Assembly: GCF_000006565.2 (NCBI RefSeq)
Contig: NC_031475.1
Location: 2,255,190-2,319,189, forward strand
Direction of reading: 5' to 3'
Length of the DNA: 64,000 nt
Source: Toxoplasma gondii ME49
Taxonomy: Eukaryota; Apicomplexa; Conoidasida; Eucoccidiorida; Sarcocystidae
Part shown: positions 13,264 through 23,904 of the stretch, piece after piece
How positions within the stretch are numbered: position 1 is the first letter of the stretch
Layout: each line of letters starts with the position of its first letter
Program-made: the position numbers and the translations under genes
Notes under the pieces: model-generated
What the model was told of the DNA's origin: nothing
Databases searched by the model: none
Seen by the model: only the letters and a program-made list of their open reading frames with translations

Positions 13264-16200
13264 TCATTTCAGCGAGCACACGCCGTTCGAAACATCGAAC
13301 GTCGACGCGTTCGCCTTGAGGAACTGAGCCATCTTCTCGCTAACACCTGCGGGCTTCTTCACCTTCTGGCCGAGAGTTGCCAACGGGGTCTTCCCGTTCT
13401 TCTTCAAGAAATCTACCAATGCACTTTTGTACGCGGCAGCGTCGCCCTTCTGGGGAGCGCCCTTGCTAGGAGCAGCAGACGGCTTGGCTGAAGTCAACAC
13501 AAAACCAAACAGAAATACTTACCATGAGGCCATCCGTACAGCAGCACCCATACCTCGCGTATGAAGAATGCCACAGCCACGTCACTTGAATTCAGATGAG
13601 CTTTCCACGGCTCTGCCACCATGTTCAAATCGAAGTGAGACAGACTGCGAGAAATACCAATTAGAGGCATAGACAACATACATGACCAATCTTAGATATT
13701 GGTTTCCTGCATGGAAACATAAAGAACAAACATGGTCGCAAGACCTTGGCAACACCCAAGCCTTCTCTGTACATATATACATATACACTGTCGGCTTCAC
13801 AGCAGCACAAACAACTCCTCCCTCTCCAAAACAAATGATGTCTGTAGAGATAAAACCAAGCGGTATCTCGGTTGTCAGTATTCCTAGAACCCGACAAGGT
13901 GACTTCAAGAAGATAAACACACACATATATATGCAGGTATAAATATATATATATATATATATACGTATATATATATATATAGGTACGTTTAATGCCACAG
14001 ATACATGCGTGCTTGATTCGCGGTTCTACTGAAGCGCTCTCGACAGATACATGATCTGCTCTTTAGGAGTTACTAAGACACCCGCCTTTAGAGGGGTCTC
14101 ACCCTTCTTGTTGGAGGCCTGAGCGACTTCGACAGCCTTGCGCTTCTTGTCCCCCACGCTGGCCTTCTTGTTTTGAGGAGACGCCTCTTCCTCCTCGTCT
14201 TCTTCGTCGTCCTCATCCTCGGAGTCTTCACCGATTCCGTTCTCCATGTCCTAGGTAGAACCACACAGCGTCAAGAACTGGAGACAATGCAACGGGCGCA
14301 GGGCGTGAGAAAACAAAGTCCTCTGGAGTCACAGTGTACACACAGCAAGACGCAGATCCCCACAGTGGAGTCGATCACGTTTCCTGGGTCACTGCAAGAC
14401 ACTACCTCCACCGAGTGTCTCTGCACCAGAGAAGTATACTCTGAAGCGAAACGAGAGAGAACAGCGTCTCTAAAATGCTGGTGTGTACGCTATAGCCACC
14501 GCCAATATGTCACACCCGCCTTACCTCATCATCGTCATCACTGCCCTCCTCGTTCTCATCCTCGTCGTCCTCATCGTCATCGCCGGCGGTGAGGGCCTTC
14601 ATCTCGGCGTCATCTGAAGACACACACACACCTCAGTTGTTCCACTGCTATCCAGAAAACACGTGGAACACGGAGCAAAACGCAAAGCCAAAGAGAGGAG
14701 GAGATACGTCACACACAGGCATCCTGCAAATGCAACGAAGAACTGCTGAAAGAATTGCCGAACAGCTTTCTGAATTTCATCGCCACAGAAAACGAGTTCT
14801 GATAGTCAGTGCGACGACACCCAACTTGCCCTGCGCATTCTGAAGCTGTGCCTTCCTGGCCGTGATAAAGATCGAAAGAAACCAACCTTGGAATAAGACG
14901 CATTATTTATGAAGAGAGCGAGAAAGAAATACAGACATCAGTCCTTGCAAGTGTTGACCCTACAAATCCAGCGTTTTCTCTGGATCCGCCCCGCCTGACT
15001 TCTTCGCGAAAAGAGGAAGAGGCGAAAATCGGGACATATTTTCTTGGCTGCGTGAAATGATCATCAGGCACGACCCTGAGCCGAATGAGCCGCGGGCGTA
15101 TATACACCTGACAACCTTAGATTCAGCCCGAGGGACAAAAGCGTGACATTTCAGCACGTCCTCTGCACAAAGAAGACTATCGCCGGCAGAGATCAAACCT
15201 ACGAAACTCTGACTGTATACTGCCACAACAGTCTGTGTACGGGAGTGCTTCAATACATACCCTCATCGTCATCCTCGTCGTCATCATCCTCATCTTCATC
15301 CTCGTCCTCCTCCTCCTCGTCATTGCCATCCAAATCTTCGATCTTTCCTCCCTTCTGCAAGCAAAATGCATACGACCCGCGAGAACAACACGGTCATATA
15401 AAAACGGGAGTGCCTCGTGCTCTGTTTCCCTCCCATGCCCTCTATTTCCGACCGACTCTGAGTCTACCAGTTCTTTTCCTCGTGTGTTGAAAAAGAAACA
15501 ATATCCATATATATATATATATATATCCATATATTAAAAATGCCTCGGCAAAGGGAGATACCTGCATGAAGACACAAACACGCGTATCTATGACGTCTCT
15601 ATTTCATTTTCTGCATGTGCGCGCCCCTACATACATGAAGATGCAACCGCAGATGTGACACCATTACGCCTTTCTATTAATCTACGCACCCAACTACCTT
15701 CATCTAAGCGTCTTAGAGGATCTCTCTGTGTATGTATATCTCTATGTATATGGATACGTAGAGGCTGGACGTGTGGGTGTTTCTCACGGTAGGGATGTGC
15801 TTTCTGGCGTGGTGCATGACGTTCTCTTCCATGTCGGATTCCGATTCCTCCTCGTCTTCGTCGCTGTCGAGTCCCTCGGCGTCAGGCTCGAAGTAGCCGG
15901 TCAAGTGGACCTGCCAAGCATGCACACAGCGAGACAGAAACTAAATGAAAATACATCCACAGCGCTCATCGAGACACGAGATTCACTCATTTTCCAGGGT
16001 CAGAAAACGTAGCGAAAGAACAGCGTCGCCGATAAGACATGGACAAAAGAAAAAAACGCCCTCACAAAAGCAAAACAAATACTCGGGCAAAACGCCTCGA
16101 ACACGCATGCAGAACCCGGGCTAGACGAAACACAAGATGCACCTCTTTCACCATGGAGGCGCTATGCGCAACCCAGCACATGTACATGTATACGCATGCA

Positions 16201-17785
16201 TATAAGCATATATGAATCTACTGTACTGGCTGGCGGGCACAGAGTCAATGCATATCACCCATGTGCTACACTGATGCCACTTGCTCTTTCGTATCGGATC
16301 TCTTCAGAACCCACCTCGTTCTTCCCACCCTCAGTCTTGATGGTGATGCCCTGACGAGTGGAGAGGAAAAGGTCCAGGCTGGTGAACTCCAGCTTGTCTT
16401 TCTGAAGCATGCAGACAGAGTAGGTCTTGCCCTCTTGGATCACCTGGACGTAGGTGCGGCCCCCATCCTTGGGCTGGGGCATGCAAACCTGAAGTACAAG
16501 GCAAAACATGTTCACACGGAATACGCATGCAACAACTTGAGAATTATTAATGATACGTATCGAAAAAAATCAGAAAGGAAAACTCATAAACGCTGTTTCG
16601 GCTTCGCGAAATTCCACCGTTTGTTTCCTTGTCTTAGTTTGGAAGACCCTCTCGCCTTGCCTCCATCAATTCTGTGCCTACAGAGTCACGAGTCTTCTGA
16701 TCTCAAAGGCTTTTGTGGCGTTCGAAAAATCTCGGCTACGGTCTGGTTCGGATGAAATTTGAAAAACCACATTCTTGTAGAGGTGACGTGACTCCAGCTG
16801 AAGCCCGAGAATCGCACAGCGCTTTTGATACACCGCAAGCCCACAGAAAAAATTCTGGAATCCGATCGCACCTGACATAAGACCCAGATATCCTGCTGTT
16901 TTATCAGCAACAGGACTTCCTTGAGCACAAGTATGGACGGGCAAGTGAAGTATCACCGTCTGCCCATGCAGAGATCAGGTGTCGAAAGCGTTAACAGTGC
17001 GGGAGATCGCGTGATTTTCGATACTCCGCTAACACAGTAGAACTCGCGTCCGGTAAACAAAAACCTTCAAGAACTAAACCCATGATCCAACTCGTCGCAA
17101 AATGCAGATGAATGCGGAGTGCACGGAGAACAGGGCAGCTCCACTTTCTGAGCTGAGGCTCTTCAGTACTTCACCGTTGTTGTACCTGAGACAAGTGAAG
17201 AACCTCGCCGCCATCTTCAGGGGAGAGAGTGACGGTCTGGCCAGGCTTGACAACGACACCTGAAGAGCAGACAGGAAAGCATCAGAAGGGTGTGATGAGG
17301 GCATGCTTCCACCGGTCAAGCTGAAGACAGGGCGCGACCGGTGTCTAGGAGCATCAGCTAAAGGTAAACCGGTGCCTGGTTGCCCACGGAAAGGTATGTC
17401 CGTAAAATGTGCAGTGACTGGACTTTTACTCCCGTGACACCGCGACGAAAGCCCGGCACAAGCGATCTCCGGAAACTACGGCCCTTGGCCGCGTTCGCCT
17501 GTGGCCCATTGACGCGGTGCCGCGTTCGCCTGGGTCTTGTGCGGCGAGCAGGGCGGCAAAAGCCGCAGAGACTTGGAGGATAGTGGTCAGAAAGACGGGA
17601 AAGGGTAGGAGACAACTCAAAAGACAGAGTAAGCAGAAAGGGCGCCGCGTTTCTCTGGCGAACCTGCCGCGTAAAGCGCCGCCCCACAGCGACCCCGCCG
17701 ACTCGGGTGCTGCCATCCCGAGACAACAGATAAGGAAACGCGGGCTTTTCTCCGCCGTACTCGGCCGTGACTCACCGTAGAACAT
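13264..17785 (-). CDS. NF3: Nucleoplasmin-like (FKBP-N-terminus type) nuclear protein, NF3 family
   Basis: Eight exons on the minus strand: 17785-17776, 17259-17186, 16488-16315, 15910-15788, 15354-15261, 14613-14525, 14250-14082 (donor least certain) and 13487-13264. They sum to 957 bases, 318 residues. Residues 1-~95 form a nucleoplasmin-like domain of the kind at the N-terminus of yeast Fpr3/4 and insect FKBP39 (starts MFYGVVVKPGQTV; contains a KLEFTSLDLFLS strand region). Four exons then encode almost pure Asp/Glu tracts, as in histone chaperones. A Lys-rich linker follows, and then a C-terminal helical module ending DVSNGVCSLK. No peptidyl-prolyl isomerase domain is present. T. gondii NF3 was described as a nucleolar, chromatin-associated protein with an FKBP-like N-terminus; name transfer rests on this architecture. 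Expected role: histone/rDNA chromatin chaperone. Exon 7 also has a donor option near 14032 that breaks the frame. Confidence 0.82.
13942..13981. repeat. (TA)n microsatellite in the last NF3 intron
   Basis: A (TA)n tract interrupted once by CG, inside the intron between the acidic exon 7 and the C-terminal exon of the NF3-like gene. Confidence 0.9.
15261..15340 (-). repeat. Imperfect GAN-codon repeat encoding an Asp/Glu tract
   Basis: On the minus strand this is a run of GAC/GAT/GAG/GAA codons in exon 5 of the NF3-like gene. It encodes an acidic run of about 20 Asp/Glu residues. Similar tracts occur in exons 4, 6 and 7. The runs have low sequence complexity but stay in frame across four introns, so they are coding and not random microsatellite. 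Confidence 0.85.
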
Positions 17786-19953
17786 CTTGGAGGGGAGATA
17801 TGGGAGAGCAGAGGAAAGGCGGACTCGATCTCGGAAAAGCAAAAGAAGTACGCGACCTTACAAAGAAAATCGGCGACGCACCAGTTTTGAGCCGCCGCAG
17901 GAACACTCGGACGCCCGCGCACGGTGGATGCTCAGCCCAACATCGGGGTCCAGGGGGGCCGAGTCTTTTCACGCGCTGACGGCGCCGAGTGCTCGAAAAG
18001 GTTGCTGGTCCGCGGATGGACTTTCCAGCCGCGGCGCCTTCGTCTCGTTTGCTGAGAGACCGGACTGTGAGACAAACGCCCGCTGTCTGAGACGCCGGAG
18101 CAATCCGCGTTTCGTTGAAGTTTCTCGGCCGCCGCGCCGAGAGAAGTGCCACACCTGCGGCTGTGCAGGAGGACGCACTTTGGCCCGGAGCATCGCGGAT
18201 TTCCGAGAATCTCGGCGCCTCCGGTTCTCTCTGTCGGGGTAGCATCGACTCCCACCCACCAGGAGACGGCGAAAAGAACTCTTTCCCGGTATCGTGCAAC
18301 CAGCGCAGGGCCAGCGAAGCTGGCTCCCATCGCTTGCTGTTTCTGCAGTTGGCGGATACGCGGATTCAGAAAGACAGTCAAAAACACTGGAACTTCAGAG
18401 CAAGAAAGTGTCCTTGGGACGGAAAACGCACCCTTCCACAGCAGCTAGAAAAGAGGCACAACTACTAGGACGGGGACACGAACCCCGGTAGACAGCAGAT
18501 ATTAAGCCATCTCGGCCCGCGGTTCTTTTTTAACCCCTCCCGACACGATAGAGAGAGACATGGTTTCTCCAATAAAAGCCCTTCTCGTGCACCCTTTACT
18601 TCAACCTTCCTCACTTCTTTCTGCACAAAGATATCTCGTATTCCAAGCAGAAGGCTCAAAGGGAGCAACTCCCCGGTCCACACTCGCGTTGCTCTCACCC
18701 CCCTGGCGTCGAGCTTCGCCTGGGCACTACCGAAATCGCGACTATCCGGTTCGCCTTCGCATTTTCCAAACGTCAACTTGCTACGGATTTCTCTTGTTTC
18801 CACCTCCCATTTAATTAATCGTCTCTGTTTCTGCATCGTCCTCACTCCGTGTTTCCTCTTCCCCGTTTCGCTCCCTGGTTTCCGTGTCTTCTAGCACACC
18901 TCTCCAGCGCGCCCTGTCTCCTGTGTGTCTCCTCTCCCTGACGTCGACCGTACAAACACACCGTTCGCTTGCGGACCCCTTCGCTTCTACCTCTTCTCGC
19001 CCCCGTTCCTCTCGTCTTCTCTCCCTTCTCAGTCTCGTTCCCCTTTTCACCCTTCGTTTTTCTTTATCCCCCTCTCGCCTGGTGTCTGCGCCGGCCGCAC
19101 GGAGCGCCCTTTGTCTCTTGATCACCCGTTGATCCTTCCGCGTTCCGTCTTGCATGTGACTCGAATTCTCTTCTCTCTCCCTTTCCGCCTCGCCGTGCAT
19201 TTTCCGCTCCCTTTATGAGTCGCAACTGTGGTTGCCGTCGCGAATGCGGTTCCTGTATCCTGGGGTTTCTGCCGACGGCGAGAAACAGCTACGCGAGGCA
19301 GGAGGGAGGAGACAAAACAGAAACTGTTAATATCGGTTCTCCACGAGCAAGAACACAGCCATGCATCAAGTATCCTTGGTCCCTTCAAGGGGGAACGCCC
19401 GACTGGCAGACCACCCTCCTCAGCCTCCTGATGCCTACCAGGTCGCCTTCGCTCGGCATGCAGCACTGAGTAAGGGGGCGAGGGAACTGCTGGTATGATG
19501 AGTTACCCTTTCCGTGACCCTGTCTTCTTGCCGCTCTTTCAGAAAGCCTCCATCTCTGCATACTCTTAACACCGCCGTTCCGTCCAGTCCCCCCCCCCCG
19601 ACCCCCCACACTCACCTTTCGCTCGCGTCGGCGTGTTTCCTCCTCTTCTGTGCCTCTGCAGCTGCCTTACGCAACTGAGCAATCCCTCGACTTGTCGGTG
19701 CTCCTTGCCTTCCATTCCCCCAGTTCTTTTCTCCGTTCCTTCCTCGTATCGTTTCTCTCATATAGCCCTGGTCTCTTCCTCGTCTTCATCTGCAGGTGTC
19801 TTCCGACCCTCTGCTCTTCGTCGCCTTCTGCGCGAACGCCAGACACAGGCTTCTTCGTCTTCCTCTCCTCGCGCCTCGCCTTCCCCTTCTTCGCCGGCTT
19901 TGTTGTCTTGCTCGCCTTCGTCCATTCAATCTCCATTGCGTCCGTCTTCATGT
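17786..19953. promoter_or_regulatory. Shared divergent promoter region, NF3-like / DHH phosphatase
   Basis: About 2.2 kb between the start codons of two divergently transcribed genes, so both 5' UTRs and promoters must lie here. A TGAGACG heptamer is present at 18088-18094; the (A/T)GAGACG element is a known cis-element of T. gondii promoters. Long C/T-rich tracts run from ~18880 to ~19200 and a near-pure C run lies at ~19590-19606. There is no TATA-like box, as expected for coccidia. Reading frames here are arginine- or serine-rich shadows and are not called. Confidence 0.55.
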
Positions 19954-22900
19954 ATGAATTCAGAGACCGGAGTCACTGAAGGCGAAGCCCTGAGGCTGCA
20001 GCTGCAGAGCACAATCGCAGAGTTGTCTCGGGCGGCGGAGACAGAAGAGACTGCGTGCAGGTCCTCTGTTCCTGAAGCGAATCTGGAAAAGAGAGACGCT
20101 CATTTCCCAGAGTATCTGAAGAGTGTGCAGGCGTTCCTTCTTGCATGCAAGGAAAGCGCAAAGGCAGCAGCAGAAGCCGCGGCAGACGGCCAGGAGGCAC
20201 AAGTCATTCTCGTCCTAGGCAACTCGAGTGCAGATCTAGTATGCCAAAAAGAATGAAACTGGCAAGCATGAAGGAAAGAACCAGCAAGGAAGGAAGCGAG
20301 GCGTCGAAAACGATCCAGCGAACTACAGTGGGCAGGACTCAAGCGAAGGCTTCAAGAAGGCGAGGAGGTCGCTACGCAGAAAAGAAGGGAGGGCAAGAGG
20401 AGATACAAAGCACACAGACCGAATGAAAATATATACAAGAGCGAAATTTGCCATATGAAGACACGACATACCTGAGAAAAGAGAAGAACGTTCACCTGGC
20501 CAAAAGTAGAGGATTCCCAAAAATCACAGAAAGCCCTCGCCATCTCGACACCCCCTCGCACTCTTCAGTTCGCTGCTGATATACATATATATATATATAT
20601 ATGTATATATATATGTATATTTGTATGTATATGTATATATCTGTAAACATTTCTCCTCCGTCTGTTTACGTGTCAGTGGTTGCATGCGCGATGCATCTGG
20701 GTACGGATGTCTCGAGGGATTGCATGTCTTTGTGCCTCTGCCTGCACTGCATGCCGTGGAGGCTAGGAGGCCTGACCGCAGAAGCGACTCACACGCGAGT
20801 GCAAAGGCGGAAGAGAAAGGACGGTCTCTCGGCGTTCTGTACAGCGCCCCCCGCCCCGCCCCTTGGGAGGTGTATCTCCACTTCTAAGTCCCTGGTTGTC
20901 GTCGTGTCTGTCTCGTTTTCCTGTCTTAAGGACAGCATTTCTGCAGCCATTGGATATGCCTTTTTCCTCGAGATTTGCCGCTTCACCTTCGAGCTGGCTT
21001 CTTTGCCAGGCAAAAGTCTCCAGAGTGTTTCATCGGCGGAACCCTACGCGCGTCCCCAGTTTCTCCCCGTTGTCCACTGTCAAGCACATGAATTCGCCTA
21101 CCGCCTCCAAGTGAGAAGCTCCGGCTTTGCGCCTCGCCTCTCCCGCTGTTGGAAAACGGTTCAAGCTGAAAAACAAATGCAACCATGGAGCTGCATGCAT
21201 CACGTGATGCATGCGTATGTATATACTGCGAGACTTGGAGGGACAAGTGTGTGATACTGGACGTTTGCACTGGCGGATGGATAGGGAGTACTCTGTAGAA
21301 GGCATCTCCACAAATAAAAATAACACTTCATACCCGAGATGCGCGCCTCTTCTGACATGCATGTGCGAATGTAAGTTGACATGTAGATAGGGATGCTGAT
21401 ATACATTTGAATATCCATGTATACATGTATATACATGTATGTATGAATCTATGTGTATGTGTGTATATGTACTGCCGGATTTGCCTATCAGAGATGCATG
21501 GATAAATCTTAAAGAGGACTTTTTCGTTCCCATTGAATGTCTTGAAAATTTGCTGCACTTCGCATTTCAGACACGATGGTGGTTCGAGCGCTGTATCGAC
21601 GATTCTGGCGAGGCTTACCTCCTGTTCGCAGATGCACCTGCCGCAGCTACAGTAAGGCGTTTTTCTCTGTGACCCTTCTCCCGTCGCTCCCAGTCAGTTA
21701 TTGCTGAAAGGTTGCTGTTCACATCAACAATTTCTCCTGCAAAGTTCCACTTCGTATGCACTCCTTTCCCCTACACCCCGTCCCTGCTGACTCTTATAAA
21801 CCGCTTGCCGAAGGTGTCTCCTTGCGGTCGTTTGGGCTTCATCACCAGACGGCCCTTCACCCCACAGCTTCTCTTCACCTTCCCTGAAGCTCCAGGGATT
21901 TCCCTAAGGAGCAATCACTTGCTCGATGCGTGCGCTTTCGTTGAAAAAGAGTTTTCTATTCCCAACGGCATCCACCATTGTTGACCAGTGAGTTGCGACT
22001 TGTGGGCTTCTGCTACAAAGTGTCTCCTCGCCCCCAAGGTGTCTCCTCGCAGTCGTTTCGGCTCCATGGTGCAGCTTCTTGGCCAGCCGGCTGACAGCGC
22101 AACAGCGCCCCTGCTCGCTCTGGTGGATCACAACGCCATGGAGCCCTCTCAGGCATCGTAAGACATGATGGAGGAGAAGACCTTATTCAAAAAGCAGAGT
22201 TGAAAGAAACACAAGATCCTGTGGTGATTGAAGGCGTAAACTGCAAGCAGGCAATTGAAATTCACCTCACGAGCTTCTCCGGTCAGAGCACTGGTGTCTT
22301 CAAATGTTGTGCTCACACAAACCTGTGTTCTTCGCGAGGATCCTAGCATGCAAACGCCGTCGTTCTCTATTTCTTGCCGTGCAACCGAAATTCGCTCGCT
22401 GTTCCTGGCTTTCTATTTTCCGTTTCGGCGAACACGCAGATCTCTTCGTCGCTAGACATTTAAGAAAAACACAAAGGCGTAACTCGATTGAACATTTTTA
22501 CGAATCCTAGAGGAACAATAAAACACACTCACACACAGAAGCACATACGCAACCTCTGATCACCGCATTTACGCAGATGAACGGACAAATCATTACCTGT
22601 GCACGTATGTATATAATCATATTTTTCTACATTTGTGTATCTACGTATCTTCATCTTAATTTATAAATACACATATGTGACATGTGTATATAGATTGATA
22701 GACATAAATGGAAATCAGGGTTGTTGGGTCTATTCACATGTATATGTATACGTTTAGATACCTATACGTATATATATATATATATATATATGCTGTACCT
22801 GTCTATGCACGGATGCTTCGCCGACCGGCTTGTGGAGCTTGCGATTACTCTGTATGTTGTCAGTCTTCAGTCCAATGTGGTAGCGGTTCTAGATCACCAC

Positions 22901-23862
22901 AGTCCTCTCCCAGAAGGGCGTCTTTCTGCCTCCACTGCGTTCGCCGTGGACAATCCAGGCCCCTCTGTGGGGTCCTGCTGCACTCTCGTGTCGCTTCTGG
23001 TGAGAACCAACTACTGGGGAAGACCGCAGCGTCAAAGAACTGTCGATTAAGTTGACAGGAGTGGCGATGGATGAAGCGGCAAGCAGGCGGTGTGAGCAGA
23101 GCGAGAGGGAAGACGCAGACAGCCAAGCTCCACAGAGGAAGGAGAAGATGAAGAGGAGCTTCACGCCGAGAATGAGGAAGAGGAATACGCGACGAAGCAG
23201 GAGAGACGAGCCGAGCAGAGACGGCGTGGAGAAAGAAACCGTTTCTGGACAGGATAAAGTGTAGTCATCACAGCGTGCTTGTAGTTCCATGAAGGACAAA
23301 GGAGCAGTGCAAATAGAGACAAAAAAGGCGAGTCGCGACCTAGAGGGGAACTTCACGTTCTATCTGGCTCAGTGTGTTCGGTTTTGCGTGCACAGTACTG
23401 AATTGTTTACTTCAGTGTTTCTAAGTGACAGGCTTGCTTTGTGAACGCGCGGGAAGGCTGCGCAAATTTGAAAAGGGAACCTAACATCGTCGCCTCTCTC
23501 ATTAACGATGTCCACCACTTGTTGGTTCGCCTTCTGCCTGACGTTTCAGCTCCCGTCTCGCATCTGTGCCTCGCGTTGTTTGGTCGTCTGTATTTTCATC
23601 CTTCGACCAAGGCCCTAGACCTCTCTGCACAGTTGATTTCGATTCCCTCTCACTTTCTCGTTTGCATTTCTTGCCTTTCCCTGGCGTTGCAGTTTCATGA
23701 GCTGTCGGCAGTCACGGCGAACCTCGTAGTGCCTCCTTCCGGAATGCACAGTCTCCTTCTTGGCGCAGTCGCCGTCGGTGAGGAAGTGGAATTTCCTTAT
23801 AGACTCAGATTGCCATGCACATAGATGCCTCTATGTGACGCAGGAATCATATCGACAGGCGT

Positions 23863-23904
<42 letters not shown>

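Noticed and set aside
13264..17785. FKBP prolyl isomerase or plant HD2-type deacetylase
   Set aside because: The N-terminal domain is of that superfamily, but no isomerase domain and no catalytic site are present; the acidic chaperone architecture fits NF3 better.
19633..19953. 107-codon N-terminal extension of the DHH phosphatase
   Set aside because: The frame is open but has no ATG before 19954; the sequence is Ser/Pro/Arg-rich and fits a 5' UTR.
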